Below, piece by piece: positions 41,549 to 52,539 of a DNA stretch of 64,000 bases (within the stretch, counting starts at the first letter, position 1; every line of letters starts with the position of its first letter). Location of the stretch: contig CANTFL010000080.1 of assembly GCA_947650285.1 (NCBI GenBank), positions 248,001 to 312,000 of the forward strand, given 5' to 3'. Under the pieces are notes generated by a model. The model had not been told where the DNA came from, searched no databases, and worked only from the letters and a program-made list of their open reading frames with translations. A program made the translations under genes and the position numbers. Origin of the DNA: Hyaloperonospora brassicae. Its lineage: Eukaryota > Oomycota > Peronosporomycetes > Peronosporales > Peronosporaceae.

Positions 41549-43116
41549 ATGGCCACGACCCCAATGGCGCCCACCACGTGCCCGTCCGTCGGCCCGCCCG
41601 CGGCCCGCTCGGCCCCAGACGCAGCAGTACACGACCCGACGCCGCGCAAGACGCTCCTCCACCACCCGCCGCGACCGCCGCCGCTGCTTCCACCGGCAGG
41701 AACGGCCGCGTTTGCTTCCGACATGACGACGTTATGGCCCGAAAGCCGCTGCTACCTCCGGTCGCTCGCGCTCGGGCGCTCCTGTCGCAACATTTTCAAC
41801 CTCGAGCCCGGCGCGATCTTCCTCAACCACAACGCCTATGGCGTCGCCCCGAAGCCCGTGATGCAGGCGCAGGCCCACTTTGTCAACAAGATGGAGATGA
41901 ACCCGGACCGGTTCATGCGGCGAGAAGCGCCCGTGCTGCTGCGGCAAGCGGCCACGTACTTGGCGCGGTTCATCCATGCCGAGGCCGAGGACCTCGTGTT
42001 TGTGACCAATGCCACCACCGGCATGAACGCAGTGCTGCAGTCGCTCGACTTGCAGAACGACGACGAAGTCCTGTGCTTGAACCTCACGTGTACGTTTGCG
42101 TGCGTAAATGCTGGTCGATGGGTACATTCCAAGGGGAAGCAGTATGTAGTGATTGACGGTGATTTATTGGCTGTTGTGGTTGTTGTGGTTGTTGTTTTCT
42201 GTGGGCTGTAGACTCGGCGGTGCTGCATACGCTTCGGCATTTGTGCTACTGTACGCAGGAGTTTGTAGAGCTGAAAGTTGTGGACGTCGAGCTGCCCATT
42301 GAGAGCTACGACGCCCTTGTCGAGCAGGTCGTGGACGCCATTACGCCCAATACGCGCTTGGCGGTGCTCGACCACATTGCTAGCACGACGGGGTTCGTGC
42401 TGCCTTTGGAGAGACTGATACCGATTTTTCACGCGCGAAAGATTCCCGTGTTAGTGGATGGTGCAAGTGCGCCTGGTCAATTGCCGCTGAACTTGAACGA
42501 ACTCGGGGCGGACTTTTACGTGGGCACGGCGTACAAGTGGCTCTTTGGCTGCAAGTCGTGCTCGTTCTTGCACGTGAGCAAAGCGTACCAGAACACGGTT
42601 CGCCCCGTAGTGACGTCGCTGGCGTATGGCCAGGGCTTTGTCGAAGAGTTTGCGATCCAAGGCACACGGGACGAAGCGAATTTCTTGACGATTGTGTCGG
42701 CGCTGGACTTTTACGAGAGCGTGGGCGTAAGTCGCGTGTACGCGCACAACAAGTCGCTGATCGACTGGGCAGACGAGTATTTGGCTACGAGGTGGAAGAC
42801 AAATGTGTTGCTACCGGCGTGGCAACGTGCGCCGTTTGTCAGTAACGTGCGGATTCCCGTGGACTGGCCCACGACGTCAGAAGGCAAACCCATGTCGCAC
42901 GACGACGCCCTGCCACTGTGCGATGCCATTATGGACTTTTTGAACGACGAGTACCGCATTGTCGTGCGCGTCGTGCCGTTCCAGAACCAGCTGTATGCGC
43001 GCATTAGTGCACAGATGTACAATGAGCGCCGGGACTATGAGCAATTGGGTCAAGCTATGGTCGAAGTCACGAACACGCCGACGTTGGACGACTACCTCGC
43101 GCGACTGCGACTCTAG
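41549..43116 (+). CDS. Class V aminotransferase (isopenicillin N epimerase / cysteine desulfurase-like fold)
   Basis: Two exons: 41549-42089 and 42212-43116; the Tyr codon at the junction is split; 481 residues. The first ~60 residues are Pro/Ala-rich and poorly conserved. The fold I, class V pattern is clear: FLNHNAYGVAPKPVM at the start, FVTNATTGMNAVLQSL (PLP-phosphate loop), LAVLDHIASTTGFVLP and VLVDGASAPGQLPL (PLP-contact Asp). The PLP lysine is in GTAYKWLFG (about K289). The closest style is the isopenicillin N epimerase-like group found in bacteria, fungi and oomycetes. The substrate cannot be deduced from sequence; the name does not imply antibiotic synthesis. The N-terminal extension could be a targeting sequence. 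Confidence 0.88.
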
Positions 43117-43548
43117 TGCGCGTATACACTATATATGATCATATCCTATGTCGTCGGTGTTAGTTTTGCTTCCCACTTTTGCGCGTCATAGCAAAGTCGT
43201 CATATGAAAGAACAAACACAGCTTGTGCGTCGGTGGCTCGAGAAGGCAGAACCGTCAGACCGGACGGATTCGGACAAGCGGTTGACGTTATTTTGACCAA
43301 TCATCAGAACGCCGTCGCCCTTGCGATACAGAAGCCCAGCAGCCCCAGGAGCTACGTAAGAGAACAAACAGTCCGTCCGCACATTACACACACAACGTAA
43401 GACTCGACGCCTCTTCGTCCGTGTGTTTGTGGTCGTGCGTAGCACCTGACAAAAGTGCACAACGCCCGACCGCAACAGCTCATTACTTCTTCTTCTTCCT
43501 CTGCTTCATCTTCCTCTGCTTCTTCTTCTTCTTCTTTTTGTGAGCACT
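43117..43548. other. Intergenic region (432 bp)
   Basis: Upstream of the SYLF gene. It ends in a CTT-rich tract (about 43487-43539) just before the start codon. No gene supported. Confidence 0.5.
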
Positions 43549-44663
43549 ATGACGGATCAGATCACGACGATGGAGGGCGCGATTCGCGCGGCCGAGCAGA
43601 CGCTGGAGCACATTTTCAACCCCAACTTGGAACAGGACAAGCGCATTCCCATTGATCTTCTGCACGAGGCCAAAGGGTTAGCGTTCCTCACGGTGATCAA
43701 GATTGGCCTGATCTGGACGGGCAAAGTGGGTACAGGCGTCGTGATCTCGAAGCTGCCGGATCGTCGGTGGTCGGCCCCCAGTGCCATTGGGACTGCGGGC
43801 ATGGGCTTTGGCGCCGAGATGGGCGCGCAGCTGATTGAGTTTATGATCATTCTGAACTCGGACTTGGCGGTCAAGAGCTTCATGCAGAAGGGACAGCTCT
43901 CGGCCGGTGCGAATTTGGAGTTTGCTGCGGGGCCCTATGGTCGCGCCGCGGGTGCGAATGCCAACTTTAGTGCTTCGGGCATTGCTCCCAATTATACCTA
44001 CAGCCACAGCAAAGGTCTGTTTGGCGGCGTGGGCTTGCAGGGATCGGGGATTGTCGCTCGTGCTGACATTAACAAGAAGTTTTACGGGCGGGACATTACC
44101 CCGACGGAGATCTTGACTGGAGCAGTGGACCAGCCGGCTGCTGCGTCTCAGCTGTACGACGCACTGCAGCGCATTGTGAGCATCCCGCCGTCGGGTAATG
44201 TCCAGAACCTAAAGCAGAAGCTCATGTCGCCGTTCACCGACCGCATGCCTGCTGCTGCTGTGGGACCGGACGTGCAGCTCGTGTACGACCGCGTGCTGCA
44301 CCTCATTGAGGGCATCTCGGGTCGGACCGGCGTCGACGAGTTCAAAACGAGCTGCAAGGACTATGGCCAGAATCGCTGCACGGACAACCAGTTTGTGGAC
44401 TACTTGAGCAGCAAGTTTACGGCTGAACAGACGCTCGAGCTGGTGCCGGAAATTGTCAAGCTGCTGCAGGATGCTGACAAGCGGAAATACGTCTGGGTAC
44501 GTCTCTCGCTGTATCAGAGGATGCAGCGAATGCTTGATTGCCATTTGTCGCGCTGCTGACTCTTCGTCTTTTTTGTTTGGTGGTTGCACAGGAGTACTAC
44601 CTCAACGTCAAAGCGCAGTCCCGATCGGCCAAACACGCCGCGACGTCGCCCTCGCTCTTTTAA
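43549..44663 (+). CDS. SYLF-domain (Ysc84/SH3YL1-type) lipid-binding protein
   Basis: Two exons: 43549-44496 and 44592-44663; 339 residues. The N-terminal ~220 residues form a SYLF domain: IPIDLLHEAKGLAFLTVIK, GTGVVISKLPDRRWSAPSAI, GMGFGAEMGAQLIEFMIIL, LSAGANLEFAAGPYGRAAGA and GLFGGVGLQGSGI. SYLF domains of Ysc84 and SH3YL1 bind phosphoinositides and, in yeast, actin at endocytic sites. There is no SH3 domain. A C-terminal helical segment (about 230-320) with PEIVKLLQDADKRKYVWEYY is uncharacterised. The final 23 residues come from the second exon. The protein fits the phosphoinositide theme of this region. It is convergent with the GPCR gene (221 bp). Confidence 0.9.
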
Positions 44664-44884
44664 GATCCGGAAGGCTTGCTAGGTTTTCATACGAGTGCAT
44701 GCTTCTGACCGCGTCGATAGCTTGCAGCAAAGTAGCAGGACGGGCCATTGGAATAGTATTGCGTTTGGCCTTACGCCGCTCTTCCTCGATCAACTGCGTA
44801 TAATTAAGCTAGCATGTGACTGCTACGAGTGTGAGTTTTGCTGCGGACCGTCGTCGATACTAGTTGGCAGTGCCGTTTTTCTCG

Positions 44885-46175
44885 TCAGCTCACACTTTGC
44901 TTTCGATCGTGGTCACCGCGAGACACGCGTGGTTGAAAGTAGTGTCCAAACTCGCGGTCGAGAGGATCCACAGAGGAATCTGCGATTGCATCGACAACCT
45001 GGGGAAGCAAAGGCGCGTCATCCATCCGGGAAGACTCTTCTTCGTCGGACGACAGCACCGACGCGTGTGTCCAGCAAGCGCGAAAGTGGTCTTTGTACGC
45101 TTTCAGCGAGTTCTTGTTCGTCGCGTGCCACACAGCGTTCAGTAACGGCTGCAGAGGATCGCATATGCTTTCCATCACGCTCAGAAACGCGTTCGGCGTA
45201 TGGTCTGCGCGGAAATATTGCACCAGTCTGTTCATCAGACCCCAGATCGAGCAGAGCACTATTGTTCCCAGGTACAACTTGACTTTCGCACGAAAGCGTG
45301 GCGCCAGCGGATCCATGTGCAGATCCTTGAGAATCATGTGGTAAATACCCACGTTGAAGATAAGCACACCCGCCACAGGTACGTAGAAGAGCACGAGCTG
45401 CTGCAGCGCTCCTTCGCGACGCCAGAGAAACGGGTCTTCTCCTGCTTCTTCACGCGTAGAGTGGACTGCGATCCAACACCATCGACGATCGGCTCCACCC
45501 ACTCCAATGTGTCCCGTCAATTGCCGCAGCACCAGATACACCACCGCGAGTCCAGGCAGGCCCCATCCAATAGCACGGTACTGCCGCAAAAACGCCTCCG
45601 GGTACTCGTTCCTGGCCAGCAAATAAAGAGCAAAATACACACACGTGAGCGCTCAGAGGGCTTCGACAACTCTTCCCATAGCAAATAGCCACACAACGTC
45701 ACAGAACGCTGATCAATTGTCCAGCCATCCCACGTACAGCTTGACAACGATCTGGTAGAGATCGAAAGCAAAGCAAGCCGTCCAGAGGTACGACGCCAAG
45801 TAGAAGTACTGCAGCATCAGTGCCTGTACATAGCACAGTCCTTCGTGCTGGCGATAGTGCTGACCAGCTCCATTGACCACGAAGGACCTGATTAGGGCAC
45901 GAAAAAGACCGTAAGCATAAACCTTCCGCATCGTTAGCGTCCAGCGACTACTGTATCGCGAGCGACGGCCTAAATTAGGACCGACACCGTGTCCACACGA
46001 ACATGGCAAACGCGGCGGAAGTGAGGAGACCGGCGAGGCCGATGGACGTGACAATATGGAGCTTCGTGACCGTTGGCTTCTCGACGCGATTCCACGTAGC
46101 GAGTAGAAAGCTGCAGCCTGCACCGGACGCGCACGCCGCCAGCTGCAGCACCACGTCTTGCACCAGCACAGCCAT
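44885..46175 (-). CDS. Seven-transmembrane cAMP-receptor-like GPCR
   Basis: Three exons: 46175-45988, 45887-45738, 45611-44885; 354 residues, with codons split at both junctions. Seven hydrophobic segments are seen: VLQLAACASGAGC (TM1), IVTSIGLAGLLTSAAFAMFV (TM2), CYVQALMLQYFYLASYLWTA (TM3), GWGLPGLAVVYLVL (TM4), LVLFYVPVAGVLIFNVGIYH (TM5), LYLGTIVLCSIWGLMNRLV (TM6) and SICDPLQPLLNAVWH (TM7). The CY.QA.M.QYFYLAS.LWTACFAF block and W-x-x-x-R...CWIA loop are typical of the Dictyostelium CAR/CRL family of chemoattractant receptors. A soluble C-terminal tail of ~95 residues contains Ser and acidic clusters. The ligand is unknown. It shares a 208-bp divergent promoter with TAF5. Confidence 0.88.
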
Positions 46176-46383
46176 CTTTAATGAGCGCTCGACAATGGGC
46201 TTGTTCAGGTGCACCACACAAATTGAGGCACCACTGCAAACGTCCGTGTACCAACATACGGGCCCAGCAAACTACGACGCGTGACCAAAAAGGGACCATC
46301 ATTCCGTCGTTTCGTCACTTGTTTTTATAAACCCGACAAAAAAAGCAGAATCCCGAAAAAAGTGACCGACGACGCCGGCGGTC

Positions 46384-49052
46384 ATGCCGTCGCTTGCTGG
46401 CGTCCCTGCGAAAGCTGATACAACGGCTGCGGTCATGGACGCGCTATTGCTCAAGTACCTGCAGACAAGAGGGTACCACGTCCAGAAAGGGGACGATACG
46501 CGTCCTCCGTGTGGTGCGGCATCGAGTGTACCCATTGAAGACGTGAGCATTGACCACTACGCCCGACAGTTAGGCTTAACAACCGAAGCCTGTGCGGCCA
46601 ACCACGTGGTACGTCTGAACGCAGCTGTATCGTGACGGGGTGAAAAAGTGGTACTTTGTACCACTGCTCGAGTCTAGGCCTCGGTCGTTGCCGACCGCGT
46701 GCGGAATGTAGCCATGTTGTTGGATGGCTCCAACAAAAAACGACCCAGTCGACTGACGCCCCTTGTTGTTGTTACCTGCTGCTGCAGCTGTTCTATGGAC
46801 TCACCGGCGGCGATCCTGCAACGTATGACGAAGCGTACCGGAAACTGATGGACTGGATCTGCAACTCGTTGGATATGTACCGCAACGAGCTGCACGCCGT
46901 GGCGTTTCCAGTGTTTGTCCACTGCTACTTGGAACTGCTGGCAAAAGGTTTCATGGACGAGGGCCGAGCGTTTTTCCATCGTCATGCACGAGATCATACG
47001 AGACTGCACTTGGAAGAACTTCGGACACTGAGTCTTGTGTTTTCACAGCCGCAAATGCAAGAAAACGAATACGTGCGCGAGATCCTCCACAGCAAGTTCA
47101 ACGTGGAGATGAGCCTGCTGTCTTTTGAGCTGCTGAACACGTTCTTGAGCCAAGAACGGCTGTTTGTCTTGCTGTCGATCGTCAATGAGCGGGTGAATCT
47201 TGTCGTGACGTCGAAGCAGCCGGGTATACAGATACAACAGCTCCAAGATGCTACGACACCAGACGTGCGAAATAATTTGGAGCCAACAAACGATGCAGCC
47301 AGTGGCTTCAAGACACCTGACGAACTCGCGTTGGCTGTTGCTGCATCGGATGCACCAAGGGAAAGTGAAGTTGCCATGCCGTTGACAACTGGTCCCTATG
47401 ACGTGGACTATATGGTGCGTACGGCTGGCGGGAACGGTGCTGCAGCGATCGAAAGGATGGGCTACACGGTGCAAGACCTCAATGCTATTCCTATCAGCTG
47501 GGGAGTCTTTCCGGAGCGCAAAGTGCATGACCCTGTGGCAGACGAAGGAGAGGACAATGGTGGGATGGGAAAAGAGTTTGGTGCGAATGCAAGTGGTGTA
47601 GCAGGAAGTAATGCGGCGGTGAGTGGGTCTAGTGGAAGCCATGAAGCCGATGGCGACAAAGCAAACGGCGGTGACAACTCGAAAGATAAGGGCAAGGTGG
47701 TTGGACTGTCCGCAGATGTGAATCGCAAGCACAAGCGTGCAAAACTGTCGAGTGGCGGCATGTCAGGCATGAAGAAGGAATTGCTGGAGGAGACTGGTCC
47801 GCTTCCAGATCGAAACAACGCCTATAACACTGAAGTGCTGGAGAAACTCGTGCTTCGCACTTCGGCTACTATGAAGGAGCACATTCTCGAGGACGTCCGG
47901 GCCCGTGCACAAGTAAGCCGCAGCGCACTTCCGTCAGCCCTGTGCTTCACTTTGCTGAATTCGGCGACTCATATCAACAACATATGCTTCAGCGACGACG
48001 TCACAATGGTGGGTGCTGCATGCGGCGATGCCTCGTTTCGAGTTTGGCGCAACGACGATCAGCCTCTAGGAACCGCTACGGGGTCGGCATACCAGGGCAA
48101 TCGAGGGTCGCATCACACGGAGACAGAGGAAGATGAGAAAATGGCTGTGCTTCGTGGCCACACTGGTGCTGTGTATGGCGCAAGTTTCTCACCTGACAAC
48201 CGCTTTGCGCTCACAGCGTCGGCCGACTCCACGGTGCGTTTGTGGAGTATGGCTGCGAAGAGCAACTTGGTCGTGTATAGGTCGCATCACGGATCACCAG
48301 TGTGGGACGTCACCTTTGCGCCGCTCGGGTACTACTTTGCGACCTGTTCGATGGATCGGACTGCACGACTATGGAGTACGGACCACATGACCCCACTGCG
48401 CATTTTCGCCGGCCATTTGTCGGATGTGGACTGTGTGCGTTTCCACCCGAACCACAACTACCTGGCCACAGGCTCGAGCGACAAGACCGTGCGGCTGTGG
48501 GACGTGCAGTCTGGTAAATGCGTCCGGGTGTTTACGGGCCACTTTCGTGGCGTGCAGTGCCTTGCGTTCTCCCGCAACGGTCGGTATCTTGCAAGTTCAG
48601 GCGAAGACCAGTACATCAACATTTGGGACCTGCACGCTGGCAAGCGCTTGGAAACCCTGATGGGCCACAAGGCTATGGTCACTTCGCTGGATTTCAGTCA
48701 GGAGAGCACGATTCTAGCAAGTGGTGGCATGGACTCGACCGTGCGGCTTTGGGATATGAAGGCGCTTGCTGAGAAGCCCACGACGTATTCAGCGCTTTCA
48801 GGCGCGATGAGAAAGTTACACGTGAGTGCATCTGATGCAGGCGAGCGGAACGGCAGCACTCGACTACCTGGTCGAAGTCGGTTTGTCAAACCCATGTCAG
48901 TAGTACGGCAAGGTGCAGTGCAGGAATTGCCCTCGTCGCGTTTCCTGCTCAAAACACTGCGTTCGAAGCAGACGCCCATGTATCGTGTCCACTTTACGCC
49001 GCGCAACTTGTTGCTGGCTGGCGGTGTGTTCCAGCCCAAGATGGAGACATAG
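46384..49052 (+). CDS. TAF5: TFIID subunit TAF5
   Basis: Two exons: 46384-46608 and 46788-49052; 829 residues. Exon 1 carries a LisH-like motif (ALLLKYLQTRGYHV). Exon 2 opens with the TAF5 N-terminal domain (LFYGLTGGDPATYDEAYRKL, SLDMYRNELHAVAFPVFVHC). A charged linker with an NLS-like patch (NRKHKRAKL) follows. At least six WD40 repeats come next (LRGHTGAVYGASFSPDNRFA, FAGHLSDVDCVRFHPNHNYL, FTGHFRGVQCLAFSRNGRYL), most ending VRLW. TAF5 is a scaffold of TFIID and, in some lineages, SAGA. The C-terminal ~110 residues after the propeller are lineage-specific. Convergent with riboflavin synthase (183 bp). Confidence 0.95.
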
Positions 49053-49235
49053 CTGCTAGCGTTCATGCAAGCACAACCACGTGCGATTGATTTGTTACCG
49101 GATAGAACCTAACGCACGCGGTCTGCTGCCTCGCGCGTCAACCTCGACTGCTTTCGCACTCGTTGGCGTACTCTGCTCTCCGTTCTGCCCTCCTGCTTAC
49201 CGCCACCTGCTCGATGCCTCGTTCTCAGCACGTCC

Positions 49236-49997
49236 CTACGCTGCCTTCCGACTGACAAGAGCTGCTACGGCCAGCAACAACACACTGGCGGCCGCTGCAA
49301 GTCCTGCTGTCTGATACGTTGTGACCTGCAGCTGCTTTTCCAGTGCATCGACGCGCTCGAGCACGCTACCGAGCGAGCGAGCGGCATACTTGCCCAGCAC
49401 GTCCGGTTCCAGGTTCACCTGGTCGCCCACGTGCTTGAGCGGGAGCGTCACGTGCTGCTGCGTGTACGCGATGAGCATGATGGAGAACCAGCCGTTCGCG
49501 CGGTCGACGTCGCACACTGTGAGACTCGTGCCGTCAATTGCCACGTACCCTTTCGGCAAGAGGTCGCGCAAGACAGCCGCGCAAGTCGAGATCTGGACCC
49601 AGAGCGAGTCGTTCTCGCGCCGAAAAGACCGGATAGTGCCTGTGCCGTCGACGTGGCCCTGGACAAAGTGGCCGCTGTTGCGGGCGTCGATGCCCATACT
49701 GCGCTCGACGTTCACCTTATCGCCGGGAGTGAGCGCGCCCAAGTTCGTCCGCCGCAGCGTCTCGGGGGCGATCCCAAACGTCACGCGTCCAGTTGGGCCC
49801 TCGCCCTCGATCGCTGTGGCGGTCAAACACGTGCCGTTGATCGCGATGCTGCAGCCTTCGTACGCGCCGTCCAGCGCCTTCGTCACGACCACGACCAGCT
49901 CAACGCCTGCGCTGCGCTCGCCGTTCCATAGTAAGAGGTCCGCGCGCTCCCGCAGGGACGCGACCGCGCCGATCTCTTCGACGATGCCGGTGAACAT
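49236..49997 (-). CDS. Riboflavin synthase with C-terminal membrane anchor
   Basis: 253 residues, one exon. It starts MFTGIVEEIGAV, the invariant N-terminus of riboflavin synthase alpha. Two lumazine-binding barrels follow (about 1-105 and 106-205), with GCSIAINGTCLTAT in the first, HFVQGHVDGTGTI at the start of the second, then YVAIDGTSLTVC. The enzyme dismutates two 6,7-dimethyl-8-ribityllumazine molecules to riboflavin and is normally a soluble trimer of ~210 residues. Here ~40 extra residues form a short helix (VLERVDALEKQLQVT) and then a hydrophobic segment (AGLAAAASVLLLAVAALV) with a final RKAA. This resembles a tail anchor for a membrane, perhaps the mitochondrial outer membrane or ER. 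Confidence 0.94.
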   Translation of the reverse strand: MFTGIVEEIGAVASLRERADLLLWNGERSAGVELVVVVTKALDGAYEGCSIAINGTCLTATAIEGEGPTGRVTFGIAPETLRRTNLGALTPGDKVNVERSMGIDARNSGHFVQGHVDGTGTIRSFRRENDSLWVQISTCAAVLRDLLPKGYVAIDGTSLTVCDVDRANGWFSIMLIAYTQQHVTLPLKHVGDQVNLEPDVLGKYAARSLGSVLERVDALEKQLQVTTYQTAGLAAAASVLLLAVAALVSRKAA

Positions 49998-50679
49998 GGT
50001 CCGACTTGTGTGGGCTCGCGTTCTGATTGGCTCGCGCGTGCGACGGAGTGATTGCGTGACGGAGACCGTGGGAGTGTGTGTGTGGGGGGGGGGAGGCAGC
50101 CGTCGTTAAGTACGCAGGGGTTCGCCGAGCGACAGATTGATGCGCCCGACCGTGTGCAGAGTGTGCGTTTCAAGGTTGGAAAGTGTAGGATCGATCATAG
50201 GACCGGGAAACACAGGACCGCGGGCGCTCGGGCCGCGAGTGTGCGAAACGAAAAACGAGGCAAAGTTCGAGTGTCTGTGCGTTCGCGTGTGGCGTTCGTT
50301 GGTCGCTTACTTGGCGCAGAGCTATTCGAGATCGAAATACAGACCCAACTGCTCTCGTCGAGATGAGTGGGGGTCGACAATGAACGTCGCTGCCAAACCG
50401 ATCCAGCGCGTGGTTTCCTTGCTAGACGTAGTCAACTTACCCAAGTTGTCGTCTGCTTCGACTTGTCAGCGGTCGGTGGCGAGCACGGACTCGTTTTCAT
50501 CGCACTAGTGACCATTTCCACTGCGCTGCATACTTTGCTGTGGTTGTCTCTCGAGTCTTTGCTTCCAGCAGACCCACTTCGCCGTACAGATCCACTGTCG
50601 AATCCGTATTCGCCCATCGGCTCAAAGGCGGCCCTCATCATCTTTAGTCAGTGTTGCTCACGTCTTGACCGCTCGCTGC
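49998..50679. other. Intergenic region (682 bp)
   Basis: Upstream of riboflavin synthase (minus strand) and downstream of the SMP-30-like gene. A CCAAT-like CCAATCAG lies about 30 bp before the riboflavin synthase start on the minus strand. No gene supported. Confidence 0.4.
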
Positions 50680-51771
50680 TTAGCAGCATCCTCCACAATA
50701 CGTGTCGATGCCTGGCATTCGGGCAGGGCCAACCTGAACTTTGATCGCACGCAGTCGGCCGTTGTTCCGCGCTGCTTCCGGGCCGTTTTGCCAGATCAAG
50801 CGGTCGGACGACGTCACGGCCTCCATGAAAAAGAGCTGGTGCTCGCCCTGTGCGTCCGTGCCGAGTTGGCACGCAAACACAGACTTGGTGATCCCGTTGG
50901 CCCCAAAGCCCAGCACGTCCACGATCTCACCGCCTTCTTTCACGCGCACGAGGCCCCCTCCAGTTGGAAAGAGACCGGACTGGACAACGCTGGCCCAGAC
51001 GCACCCTTCGGCATCGAGCGCGATACCGTCGATGGGGGAACCCACGTCTGCCCACACGCGTCGGTTGAAGAGCCGACCGTCCTGGTCAATGTCGTAGGCC
51101 GTCAGCCGCCCTTCAAACGTCTCGGCAACGATCAGCGTCCGGCCGTCCGGAGTGATCACCATCCCATTCGGGAACACGACACCTGTTGCTTCGACGCGGA
51201 CTGTGCCGTCCGTGCCAATGCTGACGATGGCCGAGCTCCGAATGGACTGCAGTCCGTCAAAGTGGAAGCCAAAGCTGCCGACGTAGGCGCGACCCGAGGT
51301 CGACACGACCATGTCATTGGCCCGGACGTGCGTCACGTCCTTGACGTCGGCATAGACCGTTGTCGTGTCAGCGGCCTCGTCGTGGACGAGCACTTGTCGG
51401 TTGTTCATGGACGAAATGAGAAGTCGGCCGTCCGGTAGCCAGCCCAGGCCCGAGAGCAGGTCGTCTGCGTCGTGGTACACGACCGTCCGGTCACGCGTTG
51501 CAAGCGAGTACTTGAGCACCTTCTTGTCCTGCATGTCGGTGAAGTAGAGCTCGTGGGTCGAGAGGCGAAAGCGCGGGCCTTCGCCAAAGACAATGTCGTC
51601 CAAGAGCGTGTGGGCCCGCGAAGCGGTCCGTTTGGCCCAGAGCTTGCGCTTCATGCAGTAGCCCAAGAAGCGGAAGGGGAACACGAGCATGCGGACATTT
51701 GGGGCCACTTTCGGGAACAACAGCTCCTCTTGCGCTTGTTTGCTCGTGTCAATGGCCGTGAACGAGGCCAT
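50680..51771 (-). CDS. SMP-30/gluconolactonase/strictosidine synthase-like beta-propeller
   Basis: 363 residues from the ATG at 51771; further upstream only non-ATG codons extend the frame. It shows the six-bladed propeller pattern: EGPRFRLSTHELYFTDMQDK, GLGWLPDGRLLISSMNNRQV, VRANDMVVSTSGRAYVGSFG, GVVFPNGMVITPDGRTLIVA and SPIDGIALDAEGCVWASVV. The metal-binding Glu (EGP), Asn (PNG) and Asp (DGI) of the SMP-30 family are all present. Members hydrolyse lactones or related esters. The substrate here is unknown; strictosidine synthase activity is not implied. No signal peptide is obvious. Residues 20-50 contain a hydrophobic RMLVFPFRFLGYC that might be peripheral to a membrane. Confidence 0.85.
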   Translation of the reverse strand: MASFTAIDTSKQAQEELLFPKVAPNVRMLVFPFRFLGYCMKRKLWAKRTASRAHTLLDDIVFGEGPRFRLSTHELYFTDMQDKKVLKYSLATRDRTVVYHDADDLLSGLGWLPDGRLLISSMNNRQVLVHDEAADTTTVYADVKDVTHVRANDMVVSTSGRAYVGSFGFHFDGLQSIRSSAIVSIGTDGTVRVEATGVVFPNGMVITPDGRTLIVAETFEGRLTAYDIDQDGRLFNRRVWADVGSPIDGIALDAEGCVWASVVQSGLFPTGGGLVRVKEGGEIVDVLGFGANGITKSVFACQLGTDAQGEHQLFFMEAVTSSDRLIWQNGPEAARNNGRLRAIKVQVGPARMPGIDTYCGGCC

Positions 51772-51895
51772 TGCAGACGATGGAGAGGGAGGGAGTGACG
51801 ACGCTCGGGCTGCACCGGTCAACAAGACGTACGTTTTGTTGATGTACTTGTTGTTTGCGGCGGCGTACCGTTGTTACTACTATCTGCTGCTGCTG

Positions 51896-51960
51896 CTAAC
51901 TGTTGTGACTGCTAACTGTTGTGACTGCTAACTGTTGTGACTGCTAACTGTTGTGACTGC
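51896..51960. repeat. 16-bp tandem repeat, about four units
   Basis: Unit AACTGTTGTGACTGCT repeated essentially without change, then breaking into shorter GTGACTGCTG pieces. Confidence 0.9.
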
Positions 51961-52267
51961 TGTGACTGCTGGTGCGGTGGCTCTTAGGCATATCGTCCGA
52001 AGAAGAAGGAGAAGGAGAAGGAGAAGAGCAGGTGTAGGACAATGTCACAACGTGGAAAAGAACGTGCGCGTTTTTGCAGTTGAGATCGGGCTCTCTTCCC
52101 CGTCGGTTCAAGAAAAACTGCTGCGACTTGCAACGCGACACGCACTCGAGTGCACGCTAAGGAATCTCACAAACGCGACGATGGGGAAAAACGGATCGAT
52201 GGAGTAGTCGCTTCGTCTCTCCGTACCGCACAAATGACCGACCGACAGACAATAACGTCATGGAAGT

Positions 52268-52370
52268 TGGTCTGTCTGTCGGTCTGTCGGTCTGTCGATC
52301 GGTCTGTCTGTCGGTCGGTCTGTCTGTCGGTCGGTCTGTCTGTCGGTCTGTCTGTCTGTCGGTTTGTTGG
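52268..52370. repeat. GTCTGTCGGT-type tandem array
   Basis: Irregular tandem repeats built from GTCT, GTCG and GTCGGT. There are no unique spacers, so this is not a CRISPR array. Confidence 0.9.
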
Positions 52371-52432
52371 TCATTCGGGTCTGTCCGTCTGTCGACCACC
52401 GCACGACGTCTTCCCATTCCGTCTCGATGATC

Positions 52433-52539
<107 letters not shown>

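Noticed and set aside
52268..52370. CRISPR-like short repeats
   Set aside because: The units are contiguous and variable without unique spacers; a eukaryotic simple-sequence array.
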